Of a DNA stretch of 64,000 nucleotides, positions 11,612 through 23,684 are shown in pieces. The notes under the pieces were generated by a model. That model ran no database searches. It saw only the letters and a program-made list of their open reading frames with translations, and was not told the origin of the DNA. The translations under genes and the position numbers were made by a program. The DNA comes from Nepenthes gracilis (taxonomy: Eukaryota; Streptophyta; Magnoliopsida; Caryophyllales; Nepenthaceae): contig BSYO01000025.1 in the NCBI GenBank assembly GCA_033239525.1, positions 10,326,001-10,390,000 on the forward strand. The letters are read 5' to 3'. Positions within the stretch are counted from its first letter, which is position 1, and every line of letters begins with the position of its first letter.

Positions 11612-14600
11612 TTTTGCCCTCCTTATAAAAATATTATCCATAAAATTTTATAGAAGTTTTTACATACCTCAATGACAAAACAAATGTAGGTACTTCTCCC
11701 AAATCTTGCCTTCTCTTTCTCACGTGGCCTCTTCAAATGAATGATTTTTCTATAAGATTTTGATTAACGGAATGACCTTTATCTGAAAACTTGATCTCTT
11801 CTACCCGAAATCTAAATCGATTCCTTACCATGCGTCAATTCTATCCTTAACAGCTCATATTCAATAATGTATGTTAGATCATATACATACTTCCATAACA
11901 TCAACACGTGGTATACATTATGTACATCTCCTAAATTCAGTGGTAAAACCAATCTGTAGGCCACTTCACCAATCTTCTCTAAAATGTCGAACAGTCTAAT
12001 AAATCTCAGCTTCAATTTTTCTTTGATCCCAAACCTCAAGATCCCTTTTGATTAAGATATCTTCAGAAATACATAATTTTTGACATCAAAATTTAGTTCC
12101 GATCTTCTCCAATTAGCATAGCTCTTTTGCCTAATTTGCATAACTTTCAACCTTTTATGAATTAACCTGATTTTATCATATGTCTTTTGAATAACTTTCG
12201 ATCTTAGTCTTTGATCTCCAATCTTTTCCCAATGAATCGAAAAATGATATTTTCTCCCATATAATGTCTCAAATGGAGTCATACCGATACTGGCTTGATA
12301 ACTATTATTATATTCAAATTCAGCCAATGCCAAGTAATCAACCCGATTACCTTTCATATTCAAAATCAAAGCTCTTAACATTTCTTCAAAAATATGAATC
12401 GTTCACTCTGATTGCCTATCCGTTTGAAGATAACAAGTTACAAATTACAAATTAGTCCCCAATTCATGATGTAAACTCTCCCAAAATTTAGAGACAAATC
12501 TCAAGTCTCGATGTGATATGATAGACGTTGGCATACCATGCAATCTAACCACTTCATTGATGTACAACCTAGCCAACCATTCTCTAGAAAACGTCATCCA
12601 TATAGCTATAAAATGAGCCAACTTAATGACCTGATCCACAATCACCCAAACTACATCACGATTCCTCAGCGTTATCGGTAATCCAATCAAAAAATCCATC
12701 ATTTTATCTTCTTGTTTTCAACTTAGAGTCAACATAGGTTGCAATAGGTTAGGTAGCTAATTGTGCCCGGCCTTTAATTGTTGATAAATCAAATATCTTT
12801 CCACGTAAGTCACAATTTTTATTTTCATATTTCTCCACCAAAACATCTTCTTCAAATCTTAATACATCTTATTAATCCTCGAGTAGATAGTGTAGTTCGT
12901 TCGATGGTTATCATTTATAATTTCTTCTTTCAACTCTCTAATGTCTGGCATACATATCCGATCTCAAAATCTCAAAACTCCATTGGCCTTTATACTGAAA
13001 TTAGCTCTAGAATATCTATTTATATCTCCAGCAATATCCGATAAAAATGAATCATCCATTTGTACTCCTTTAATTTTTCTCCAAAATCTCCACTTGTACT
13101 TGAAAGTATAATAATATCATCCGATTTCCATAGGAGTACCCGTAATTATCACATTGCTTTATATAATCCAGCATCTCCATCTCTTTGATCCTCAAGTGAG
13201 CCACAAAAACTCGTTGTTTGACGACTCAAAGCATCCGCCATAACATTAGCCTTCCGTAGTTGATACTAAATCTCACAATTATAATATTTTAAGAAGTCCA
13301 TCCATCTTCTTCACCTCATATTAAGTTCTTTCTAAAAAAAATAAATACTTGAGGCTCTTGTGGTTTGAATACACTAAAAATTTTTCACCATACAAATAAT
13401 GTCTCTAAATCTTTAATACGAAAATTATCGCTGCTAACTCCAAATAGTGAATATGCTAGTTCCTTTCATGAGTCTTCAATTGTCTCGACCCATAGGCGAT
13501 CACCTTTTCATGTTGCATTAGAACACAACCTAATCTGATTTTGGAAGCATCACAATAAATTATAAATTCACCATATCCTTCTAGAATCATTAAAATCAAG
13601 ACGGTCATCAGTTGATCTTTCAACTCTTGGAAACTTCCTTCACATTCTTTTGTCCATTTAAATTTAATTTCCTTCCACATCAATAGGGGTAACAACATAG
13701 CAATTTTGAAAAAATTCTCCACAAACTTTCAATAATATCCTACCATCCAAAGAAGCTCTAAATCTCAGTCACTATTGTTGGTTGGCTCCAATTAATAACG
13801 GCCTCAATTTTCTTAAGATCAACCGAAATGCCTCCTTTTGAGATAACATGACCTAAAAATACAACTTCTTCGAGCCAAAACTCACATGTTTTTAATTTGG
13901 CATACAATCTCCTTTCTCGAAATGTCTAAAGTATAATCCTCAAACACATCTCATGCTCATTACAACTCCTCGAATATATCGAAATATTATTAATAAATAC
14001 CACCACACACTTATCAAGATTTGGTTAAAATATTCGATTCATCAAATTCATGAAAACTATAGGGATGTTAGTTAACTTAAATGGTATAATAAAAAACTCA
14101 TAATACCCATACCTCATTTAGAATGTTGTCTTCACCACATCTTCCTTCTTAATCCTCAATTGGTGATATCCTAAATGGAGATCAATCTTAAAAAATATCT
14201 AGGCTTCTTATAATTAATCAAATAAATCATCGATCCTTGGCAACAAATATTTGTTCTTAATGGTGATCTTATTCAATTTTCAATAATCAATACATAGCCA
14301 CATAGATCCGTCTTTCTTCACAAACAACATCGGGGCACCCTATAAGGACACACGTGGTTGGATAAAACCTTTCTCCAATAACTTTTGCAATTGTTACTTT
14401 AACTCCTTAAGTTCTATCGGAGACATTCTATAAGGTATCTTCAATATCCGTGCCGCTCTTAACATGGTCTCAATCTCAAATTTAATCTCTTGATTCAGTG
14501 GAAGTCCTGATAAATCTTCTGAAAAAAATCCTCAAACTCGCATACCATTGGAATGTCTTTCGTCGGCACACTATGGCTTCCAATTGTGCTCGCATAAGCC

Positions 14601-14912
14601 AAATAGGTTTGATATTCACTTTCCATTAAATGATGAATATGCAAAGCCAAAATCATATATGGGAATTGTTTATACATTAGTCCTTGAAAATAAAAAGGTT
14701 CACACATCAGAATAAAAAAATACACCCTCTTTTAGAAACAATAGACAGGACATGATAGTTTACCAACTAATCCGTGCCTAAAATTACATCAAAATTATAT
14801 ATGTCTAATAAAATCAAATCCATAACCAATTCCAACCCATTGGCCAAATGACACACCTAGGGTATACAATTTTCATAACCAAATATGATCCCATAGGTAC
14901 TAAAACTACTAA
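11612..14912 (-). pseudogene. Pol remnant of chromovirus B
   Basis: The order on the - strand is protease end, RT, RNase H, integrase. The protease end shows FDVILG-D-W-like residues near 14780-14850. RT reads LCIDY near 14280 and has lost its palm frame. RNase H shows the CDASK and VIAYGSRQLK blocks at 13456-13722. Integrase runs 11812-12702, with WVIVDQVIKLAHF for the first catalytic Asp and SHRDLRF where the clade usually has SDRDPRF. A purine-rich tract (aaggagggcaaaa on the - strand) just left of the pol end at 11612 is the likely polypurine tract for the LTR at 11611. Stops and frameshifts are frequent. Confidence 0.75.
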
Positions 14913-17010
14913 TGTAACGGATCACGTTTTTCTAACTGAAATCCGGTAGAGTTTAGGCAGAAAAATAGCCCCCAAATAAATACATGTACAAATCCCTGTA
15001 CAATAGGCATATTTATCTACAACACACAAATACATAGGATCCAAATACCACATTATATTTGTAACTCCAACGTCGCGTCTCCGGATGTGACTTCAGATAG
15101 AGAGATGTCACTAGGTACCATAATTACCTACGGAAGCATTTACATCTAACAAATACAGTGAAAATTAAGCTACATAAACATCACCAACATATAGATACAT
15201 CAATATATAAGACCATCTCAAATATACAGAATACTCCATAAAAATGGGGTACAATTCTACAAAAAACTAAGTCTTCAAGATTATCCTCCAAGTTTTCAGT
15301 CTATCTGACTTCTAATCCTCTATCCCGTCCTATCAGGTAAAAAATAATAGTAACAGTGAGTTAAATACTTAGTAAGTACAATATAATTAAAAATAATAAA
15401 CAATATATGTAAAATAAAGTAAAAGAGGGATATATAAGTATAATGAGGATACATAAACATAAATCCTGATTAAATGCACTTTTCGGAATACATTTATTTT
15501 TCCTAATTTACTGATCTTTCTTTAGATTCCAAAACACATAACTTCTTTACTTTGTGGACCATGGCCAATGGGCCTTACCAACTAAGGGTACAACAAATCG
15601 AGGAAAGGAATGTGTATGTTCCCATAGATTCTAAGGCGCTAACCATGAATCTCAACTTTAACGTCTCGTAGCAGACGTTACCCGATACTTAGGGCCAGAA
15701 AACAAATAACAAATATGCTACCCACGCAATTTTAACGTCCCATACCAAATAGTGTCTGATACCTATGGCCAGAAAACAGATAATGGATATACTACCTATG
15801 CAACTTTAATGTCCTGTGGCAGACGGTGCCTGATACCTAGGGCTAGAAAATAGATAACAAATATGCTACCTATGCAACTTTAATCCCATGGCGAACGGTG
15901 CCCGATACCTAGGGTCAGAAAATAGATAATAGATACACCACTAGAGTATCTCCCGTGGTCCATGAGCAATTTTTTAATTTGTCACAGTAATATCTTAAGG
16001 CATATCAAGAAATACTACTCTCTGAAATACAAATTTTTAGTCCAAATTCTTAATTACTTATTATTAAGAGAATGTTCCACCAGAAATTTATACAAAAGTT
16101 CTCACTCCCTAGAGACCAAATCATAAATATATCATATGTGGCATTCCCTTCTTATAATTTGCAAAGTTCTCATTTTTCTTGAATACTGAGTATATTATTA
16201 TTTGCTTAGCATTCTCATGACTTTAAACATATATACAATTTAACATAAAGTATAGAAAAAATTAGAAAATCTTTACCACACCGGGACAAATGTAATTTTA
16301 GAGCTTTTGGGCGATAATTCATTCACAAATTGTTCACAATAATATTTTCAAAATATACAATTCAGCATATACAACTATATGTAATTTAAATACCAATTAA
16401 ACAAAGTAAAATCGTGTAAAAATCCCCAAATATCTCTGGTGAATAGTGTCAGACGCGGATTTAGGGTTCCGTACGTACAAAATCAGACAAAACTTGAAAA
16501 ATCGGATATACAATCAATAAATAACCATATTCAAGATATGGGTTTTTATTATCTAAAGCCAAATCATGTATAAAACTCAAAATAATCGATTACATGAGGT
16601 CTGAGCGTGGGTTAGGGTTTCAGGATGCACAAAACCGTGCGAAATTGATGAATTGGACAACAAATTGATAAATTCTTGTGCCCAAATCGTGGGTTTCACA
16701 AAATATGTGCATAGGTCGGGTATCGGGATAATAATACCTGATGGGGATAGAAGAAAAATTAAAAAGAGAGAACAAAAAGGGTATGTGTGTACTTGTCTCG
16801 ACCTGATCTATCACTTCTCTAACTAGCTCAAAGTCGAAATTGAACTTGGGAACATCGGATTCCTCCTCCTCTCTACTCCTTCGACCCACTCTCACTCCTC
16901 TTCTTTTCCCTCTTCTTCTTCTCCCTGAAGCCCTCACCCCTGATTCTTATTTCCTTCTTCTCTTTTTTGTTTTCCATTTTTTTTCTTTTCTTTTATGTGC
17001 CCCGACGCTG
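14913..17010 (-). mobile_element. Truncated LTR remnant related to the solo LTRs, inside element B
   Basis: The left end tgtaacggatc is, on the - strand, the LTR terminus gatccgttaca, which resembles the ends of the solo LTRs at 8212 and 32992. Near 16800-16990 the - strand shares the purine-rich block and the gagctagtt string also found at 6136 and 31140. The LTR start (TGTAATATCCC-like) and the AAT run are missing, so the right end is truncated near 17000-17010, where LTR sequence of B begins. No partner LTR or target duplication was found, so recombination with B's LTR is possible. Confidence 0.6.
15650..15936. repeat. 74-bp tandem repeat in LTR remnant
   Basis: Units begin at 15687, 15761, 15835 and 15907, each opening with an acctaggg-like string followed by ccagaaaa. 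The first spacings are exactly 74 bases and the last is 72. A partial unit precedes the first. The copies have diverged at scattered bases. Confidence 0.85.
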
Positions 17011-18968
17011 ACCCAACCGTGATATCGGACCCTATGTAAGGAGTGAACCTATCATCAATAATCACAGTATACAAACTGCATGAATATAAATCAAACACAT
17101 ATTTTGATAACCGATAACTGATCATCGAACAACCAACATCCCGAAATGAATAACAAATCCAAAATTACATTTTAACAGAAAAATAACCTGTTGTCTGAAA
17201 TCCGAACACCAACCAAATACATCATTAATCATGTTCTAAAGTTGTCTAGAAAATTAGGACATCATACTAAGTTGTTCGAACTCAAAACGTACATTAACCA
17301 TTATTCGAAAGCTATAATACGACATTTAAACACGTTAACTATTATCCGGAAACTATAATACATCATTAAAAACTATCTAAAACTGTTTAGAAACTAGAAA
17401 TGACATTAAACATCACATAATCTCATATCTAAACTCTTCAAATACAATCATTCATCCACTAAGAATGCATTCATCTCATCTGAGGAGGTTAGTAAGACAC
17501 AGTAAAGATATATAACAAATGATCTTTTATACTTCATTTTTAAAACATATCAAGAGGATCAATGCAGTAGATCTTAATGATATGCCACAAAATTTATAAT
17601 AATTACATGATCAAGTTATGCAGAATTGTTTAAATTTATCTTATCATGTTCTTACTTAATTTATATCATCAAATCATGCTCAAATCTGATTTTTCTTAGG
17701 GATCAAGACTAGTATGCCTTACCGACTAAATGAATAGATAATTAAAAATCGGGTTATATTTATTTTCACACAATCAAATACTATATACCACCATTCAAGA
17801 TCCTTAGGTGGACCGTAATATACAACTCTATAGAAGGGGCCAAACACCACTTTTTACCCACTAATAATAGTTTCGGATATCAAGTTGTCACTATAATATA
17901 TTAATGCAAGCTATAATATACTACGTGTTAAAATATAACCATAGTCCAACACATATTCATATGAAAACTCTACACTTTTCTTTATTCTTAATTTTTTCAT
18001 TTTTGGAGAAAATGATTATATTTATAGAGTTTTTCAAAAATTCTATAAATTATAGCATGTCATACTAATACTTTCTACAGGATTTAAACTATAAAACATG
18101 GAATGTTAATTTAGTATATAGTGTAAGAAATTCAGCATGAAATGCAAAATTTTAAAATTTTCAAAAAACATGCAGTCTTTTACAAGGCCTCTAAATGAAA
18201 CTTCAGTACTTGTAGGGGACGTTAGTTAAGTTTTTAGGCGTGCAAAAACTTATACACAAAATTGAGACATTAAAGAACAATATATCATAAAATCTGAACA
18301 TGCATGAAGAGGTATTGTAGAATTCAGCACATATATACATTATACATGAACTTAGCATGAATGTTTATGAAATTTTGCAACAAAATAATGAAAATTTAAC
18401 ATGCATGCTAAACACAAACATTATAACTTTAAAATTATATCATTGATGAGTATTGGAATACGAAATACTCAGAAAATTTAACAAAGAACAGTAACAATAG
18501 AACGAGAGGCTTAAAATATACTTGTCTTGGCTTAATTCTCACTAAAATTTAGCTTAAATCAACTTAATTTTGAGTTCTTTGGCCTTTGCCCTCTTCCTTT
18601 CTCTCTTCTACTTGTTTGCTTTTCTCTCCTCTCTCAATTTGTTGTGAAACATTGACAGAAAAATAAGCCAAAGGTCACTTATATATAGAGTAGAGCTCAA
18701 GCGCCACCTAGGTGAGTGTAGGGTGATGGGCTATTGAATTGCTGCACTCAAGCACTGATCGGGCGTGCCTTAAATGGCCACATTCTGCCAGCGATTGCCC
18801 GAACGGTTTGTGGGCAAACCTCAGGCGTTGACTCCGTGGAATTTTGTGGGCAAGTCATTCGATCTATTGTTAACTTTTAATCCGATTTTTATCATCCTTT
18901 GACCTCAATTTTAATTTTGTTAACTTAATCAATTAATATTACCATAAATTAAGAATTTGGGCCTTACA
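17011..18968 (-). repeat. 5' LTR of element B, truncated
   Basis: Homologous to 9605-11611. On the - strand it starts tgtaaggccc at 18968 and is followed on the + strand by atctt, where element A resumes. The inner end, which should lie next to the primer-binding site, is not identified, because the LTR remnant at 14913-17010 occupies that place. Confidence 0.7.
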
Positions 18969-21089
18969 ATCTTGAGATGCGGGATTCGTCACTGCTCTAA
19001 ATGCGACTAAGCAGAGTCATCCCAAAATGACAATGTAGACCGAGGGTTGGTCGACTACCAGGAACGTGAGTATGCGGGATGTTATCCTTGGGTATGTTCT
19101 TAGTGTGACCTCCAATTAGATGGTTCCCTGGATTGAAACGGGTTTGTTGTCGAGTCAGTATAGGGGTCCCTCAGCTGGCTTCATTTTGCTTTTTTTTAGT
19201 TTGAGCTTAAAATATGTGATGAGATACAACAATTTTTTTAAACTTTCATTATCAATAAAGACTCGTCACAACTTGTAATCGACAGTACCATTCGAAACAA
19301 GTACAGAAACAACAAGAGGGTCAAAATGGGGAGTTATTACATGTGATATATTATCGTCGCTAAAACTAATGATATCATTCCTTTTGATATCCTTTTTTGG
19401 GGAGTTATTACAAGTACATATACAACTACTAGAATCCTTTTCTAGGAGGGTTAAAGAGTTTCTCCAAGATGGTCTCGCAAACACTATGTTGGCGACTTCG
19501 ACTGCAACTCGATTATGCAGCTGCTCTTGCTATCCAGGCTCATTATCTTCTACACTCTTGGAGATCTACCCCGGGTTTCTTAAGAACTTGTTGAGGTTCC
19601 CTTTTTGAATGAGGGTCTCAATTTCTTTCTCCAACATCTTACAATCCTCAGTGTTATGATCTAAAGATCGATGAAAGAAGTAGTATTTAGACTGATCTCC
19701 TCCCTTTGGGTTCTTGGATTGTTTAGGCTACTTCAAAATTTTCTCATTTCGGATCTGTACGAAAATATTTATCTGAGTGTCATATAAAGAAGTCAGGTTT
19801 AGAGGTCTGAGTTCTCTTTGAGCACCCGGTTCTATTCTCAAATGCTTTCTAGGATCTCAAGAGGTAGTGCTATCTCCATTTCTCTTCTTCCCATTCGTTA
19901 ACCCCTCTAGGTGGTGGTTTGTGTGCTCTAGCTGCTTCACTTTGTTGGCCTTCTCAATGACTATGTACGCATAGACGATAATCTCTATCTCAAGGAAGGT
20001 TTGAGGCTTCTGTTGGATCAAGTGCTTGAAGAAGTCACCTGGCTATACGATCACCATAAAAGGTTTAGTTTCGCCTTGTCGATAAGCTTGAATATCCTTC
20101 GGGCCTAGACATTAAATCGTGGCAAGAAGCACTTCAGACCTTCGTTTGACCTTTGTCAAATGTAGATAATGTGCCATGGCTATTTCTCCTCCCTTTGACT
20201 GAAGGCAAATTGCGATAAGAAGTTGTCGCAAGCTCTTGAAATGTTTTGATCAAATTTTTCTACAACTAATAGAACCGAATCCAATTGTCTCCCTTAAGGG
20301 TTAGAGGGAAGTATAGACACATGGCGGCGGTGTCAAGGCCCTGGCATCCCAGAAGAGTGTGGAAGTGATTCAAATGGTCCATCGGATCAAACCTTCTATC
20401 ATAGGTTTTTAGGGATGGCATCTTAAACTTGTAAGGAAGTTGTTGCATCTAAATGTCTCTCGTGAACAACGACCTTCCTAGGTCAACAGAGCGTCTGTCA
20501 GTACTCCCTTTGAACAATTGTTGCTCGATCTTTTGAATTCTCTCCTCCACTTGGGAGTTGGACACAATCTTCTGAGCATTGAGGAATGTCCTAAATTCCA
20601 AGTGATTTAGAGAGATATGCTAGATCGATCGACCACGAGCCTTCCTCAACAAAGTGCTGCATGAAACCTCTTCTCGGCTGAGGGCCTCTAGTCGTCATGA
20701 GAGCAGTGTGAATTCTGCCGCTCTGGGCTCTCATCCCATGCTTTGTGGCTCAATCAGCCCTCCAGCCATGTCTAGGCCTTGTTGCTTGTAACCTCTCAGG
20801 CCTTAAGGTCATTAGGCCATTGGATCATCTCTTTGGTAGGCTATCTCTTTCTCCGATTTATTCTCTTGGATGTTGAAGTTTGGGAGTTGAAGGCAAGGGC
20901 CCCTAGTGGTGGAACCTCTAGATAGGTGCATATGGTCTGGTGTAGTTTTAATAGCACGTCCACCTGGGTAGCCAACACTTCCATATTGGCGATTGGATGA
21001 TCACTCCCATAACTACCGATGGTCAAGTTGTCTCCATGGGAGACGGCCTTTCTAGTGGGTACACTTGCTTGAACCCTAGTGTTCACCAT
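18969..21089 (-). pseudogene. Gag and protease of Tat element A, decayed
   Basis: Gag would form the particle, and the aspartic protease would process the polyprotein. The start chosen is the Met at 21089 (MVNTRVQASV), which matches the gag start of C at 23685 (MVNTITQASV). The retrotransposon gag domain lies at 20266-20448 (YDRRFDPMDHLNHF, then LTLKGD). The protease lead-in, IISFSDDNISHVITPHFDPL, is at 19266-19484. Its later part, SVYIVILG-like followed by LVAFRAVTNPA, is at about 18980-19080. Several stops and frameshifts occur. The left edge is the junction with element B. Confidence 0.75.
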
Positions 21090-21125
21090 GCTGGCTTACT
21101 TTTATTGTGTGGTTAGACTTTTCGT

Positions 21126-21146
21126 TGTTCCCATAGATGGCGCAAA
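21126..21146 (-). promoter_or_regulatory. Primer-binding site of element A
   Basis: On the - strand, directly after the LTR, the sequence reads tgcgccatctatgggaa. Tat elements commonly carry TGGCGCC followed by a similar string here, so this is the tRNA primer site with one base lost. Confidence 0.6.
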
Positions 21147-22003
21147 TGATACATCTTTGGATTTGGATTACCAAACAAATTAGGAAGCCACCTTATTCGA
21201 GTGCTCGGCTGAAGCAAGTCTGGTATTTATTACTTTAAACCTAGATCTTGCATACCACAATAAACGAACAAAAGGTCAGAGAAATATGAAATTCACTCTC
21301 CAATATATTTTTTGACACTCAAGTTAGTAATATTTTCAACGGGTGGAGAAAAATAGGAGGATATATATACATGGATACAAGTATGTAAGTGGAATGAGTG
21401 TACACTGAAGAACTGAACTCCATTTAGTGTGCTCAAAGGAGTGATTGGCTCTTAGGTGAGACAGTCATGGAGAGAGTGGCTTAGAGAGAGAGGTGCAATC
21501 GTCAAGAGTAGCTTTTAGAGGTTTACTCGAGAGCACGAATGGCTTTTTCCTCTTCTAAACTATGAGAATTTTGGGATTGGATCGGATCCTCTCTCCTGTG
21601 GAGGAAATAGTGTATTTATAGAGTCAAGTGCCGATTTAGCAGTCCTTGGGCGTTACGACTCTGGAAGTTAGTGGAGTAGTGTTCGTACAATTGCTTCCTG
21701 CAGTTAGTGCGCGTGCTAGTCATGCTCCAACAGTCACAATGATGATATGCTGGTAACTGTTGCCTACAAATATTCACTAAGTTATAAAGGTTGTCGGCTG
21801 CTAAATTAGAGCTCTAGCAATCTGGACAGTCCACTGATTTGCCCTAACTGCCCACTTTTTGCTAAACGGTGTCGAGTTGGACCACTTAGGTAAACCGTAG
21901 TGCCTTTTAGATCTTGGGCTCGAAAGATCTTTTAATGGGCCGCCACTGTTTGGACTTCTCTTTCTTTAATAAGCTGAGTTCTGAGCTAACCCATAGATCG
22001 TCA
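21147..22003 (-). repeat. 5' LTR of element A
   Basis: An 857-bp block runs from tgatacatc, next to the primer site, to cgtca (LTR start TGACG on the - strand). A TATA box (tataaatacac on the - strand) lies at about 21611-21622. The last 40 bases resemble the LTR end of element D (ggatc, then aaattag). No second copy is visible in the window. The outer boundary is inferred from the TG/CA rule and is less certain than the inner one. Confidence 0.6.
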
Positions 22004-22619
22004 TACCCCTTAATATTTTAAATTTATTTATACTAACATTAATTATTTTAAAAATTATAGAAATAGTATGCAGGAATTCAAAAATTTTAAAACCAATAAT
22101 TCTTTTTATAATTTTAAATTTTTAAAAATTCAATGTGTTATAATACAGATATAAGGTAAATTATTACGTAATAATTACATATAACTAATTAAAGCAATAT
22201 TAAATTTTATATGTAATAGTTTAAAAACTAATTCTTGTTTAAATTTTTTTAAAAAGAATAATAGTCCTACCTTTAACAATTTATTAGAATAGTTTTATAT
22301 GTTTGGGCTACGAGCATTTCTATATGTATCTTTCGAATTTGTAATCTTTTGTCATAAAAAAAAAAGGTTCTTCGACTGAGCTACATATTTTATTAGTCCC
22401 TCCCAATTTAGCTGCTAGCCATATTGAAAAATTCTTGATCCTATATCACCTGAAAATATTTGTTCAATTTAAATTGATGATTATTATTATCTTTCATATT
22501 TATTCATATGTCTCATTAAGTGTCCTATACGTTTAGAGTTTTCATACATATAATCTTTTTTTATATTTTTTATAAATAACTCGTTACTGACTATTAACTA
22601 ATTTAATATCAAAAAGTTA
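22004..22619. other. AT-rich host or old repeat DNA between elements A and C
   Basis: No coding or repeat family is recognised. The right edge is the target duplication ctaca (22620-22624) of element C. Confidence 0.5.
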
Positions 22620-22624
22620 CTACA

Positions 22625-23614
22625 TAATGGGAATGTCAGTAACGGGCTGGCTCACAAAGGAAGAAATGACTCAAATCCTCAGCGGTCTATTTCTGCCTAG
22701 ACGGTCAACACTACCGTTGACCGGATGAAGAGTAAGTGGGCCGATAGAGGCCCAAGATCAGGATGGCCCATCAGAGCCTAGGACGGTCAATACTTTCGTT
22801 GACCGAAAAAGCGGCCAATAGTCTGGTTGAGGCCTAAGAAACACGCGGCTCAAGCCTAAATTGACCCACGTGTCCATCTTTGAGCCACAACGATCGTCTG
22901 TCATAATTTTTCACATCTCCAAAGAAGGCAAGTTTCATTGTAACGTTCACCTCTAGAATCAAAGCACATCACAGTAAGAAGGCGTCAGAATCTACTCATG
23001 GTATATTGAAAACCCTAATGGTTACAAAACGTATAAGGAAGGAGATCAGCCTCTTTGACCATTATAGCCAGAAAGGCACTCACGCCCACGCAGGAAAGAC
23101 AACAATTCCCAACAAAATGTGAGTATCAAACCCTTCTACATAAGGAAAACAGCACAGGGCCATGGCTATAAAAGGGCATGGAAGCACCCTTCAAAGGCAC
23201 GCTTTCAATCACACCTTCTCTTGCCCATAAAAACTCTTAAGAAATTACAAAGCTCTCAGATACTCGAGCATCCCAACACACACTCTCTCTCTCCTACTAG
23301 TTCCTAACGAACTCTGTACTTAGATAATCTGCTCCTCACGAGCCATAACAATTAAGCCAATCTCTCTACAAGTGCACTCTCCCACTTGCAAACACACTCC
23401 CTGCATTCATTTATGCAACCCTTGCATCCATCTTCCATTCTCAGAAGGCTGACTACTAACTTAAGCATCGGAGTATTTTCGGTGAGATCAAATCTTATCG
23501 TCACCTGACCTCCTATTTATAGTTGTGGTGTGTAGGACTCAAAGCTCAGAGAACAGAGATCGAAACCCAATGGATTAATTGAATCTGTTCAAAATTTGAA
23601 TTTAGAATGCATCA
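22625..23614 (+). repeat. 5' LTR of element C
   Basis: 990 bp, starting taatggg (TG changed to TA) and ending gcatca. It aligns along its length with 30370-33782 once the nested solo LTR is removed (1,003 bp). A TATA box, ctataaaagg, lies at about 23166-23175. A related solo LTR lies at 36616-37560. Confidence 0.9.
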
Positions 23615-23615
23615 T

Positions 23616-23633
23616 TGATGCCATTTGTGAGAA
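23616..23633 (+). promoter_or_regulatory. Primer-binding site of element C
   Basis: The sequence tgatgccatttgtgagaa starts two bases after the LTR. It matches the Tat-type primer site seen in A with a few substitutions. Confidence 0.65.
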
Positions 23634-23684
23634 GCGAACGAAAAGCTAACCACTCTCATCTTCAAAGTCATACCATCAATCAAA

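Larger units (their letters stand above)
9443..18968 (-). mobile_element. Tekay/Del-type chromovirus B, nested in element A
   Basis: Two long homologous LTRs (9443-11611 and about 17011-18968) flank a - strand pol (11612-14912). The integrase C-terminus with GEVAYRLVLP and VHNVYHVLML is typical of this chromovirus clade, and element E has a close match. The flanks gatcc and atctt look like a decayed target duplication. The protease-RT linker of A continues across the insertion. Gag is missing: the protease end stops at 14912, where a truncated foreign LTR begins. Confidence 0.75.
790..22003 (-). mobile_element. Tat-lineage Ty3/gypsy retrotransposon A, split by later insertions
   Basis: Three blocks on the - strand read in the expected order: LTR, gag and protease at 18969-22003, RT at 8213-9442, and RNase H, second RNase H and integrase at 3394-5645. 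The antisense gene at 790-2640 completes the 3' part. Homology with element C shows the blocks join. The RNase H frame interrupted at 5645 resumes after 8212, and the protease-RT linker interrupted at 9442 resumes at 18969. The second, archaeal-type RNase H and the antisense gene are typical of the Tat lineage. Only one LTR is visible; the other is lost or lies left of the window. Confidence 0.8.
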
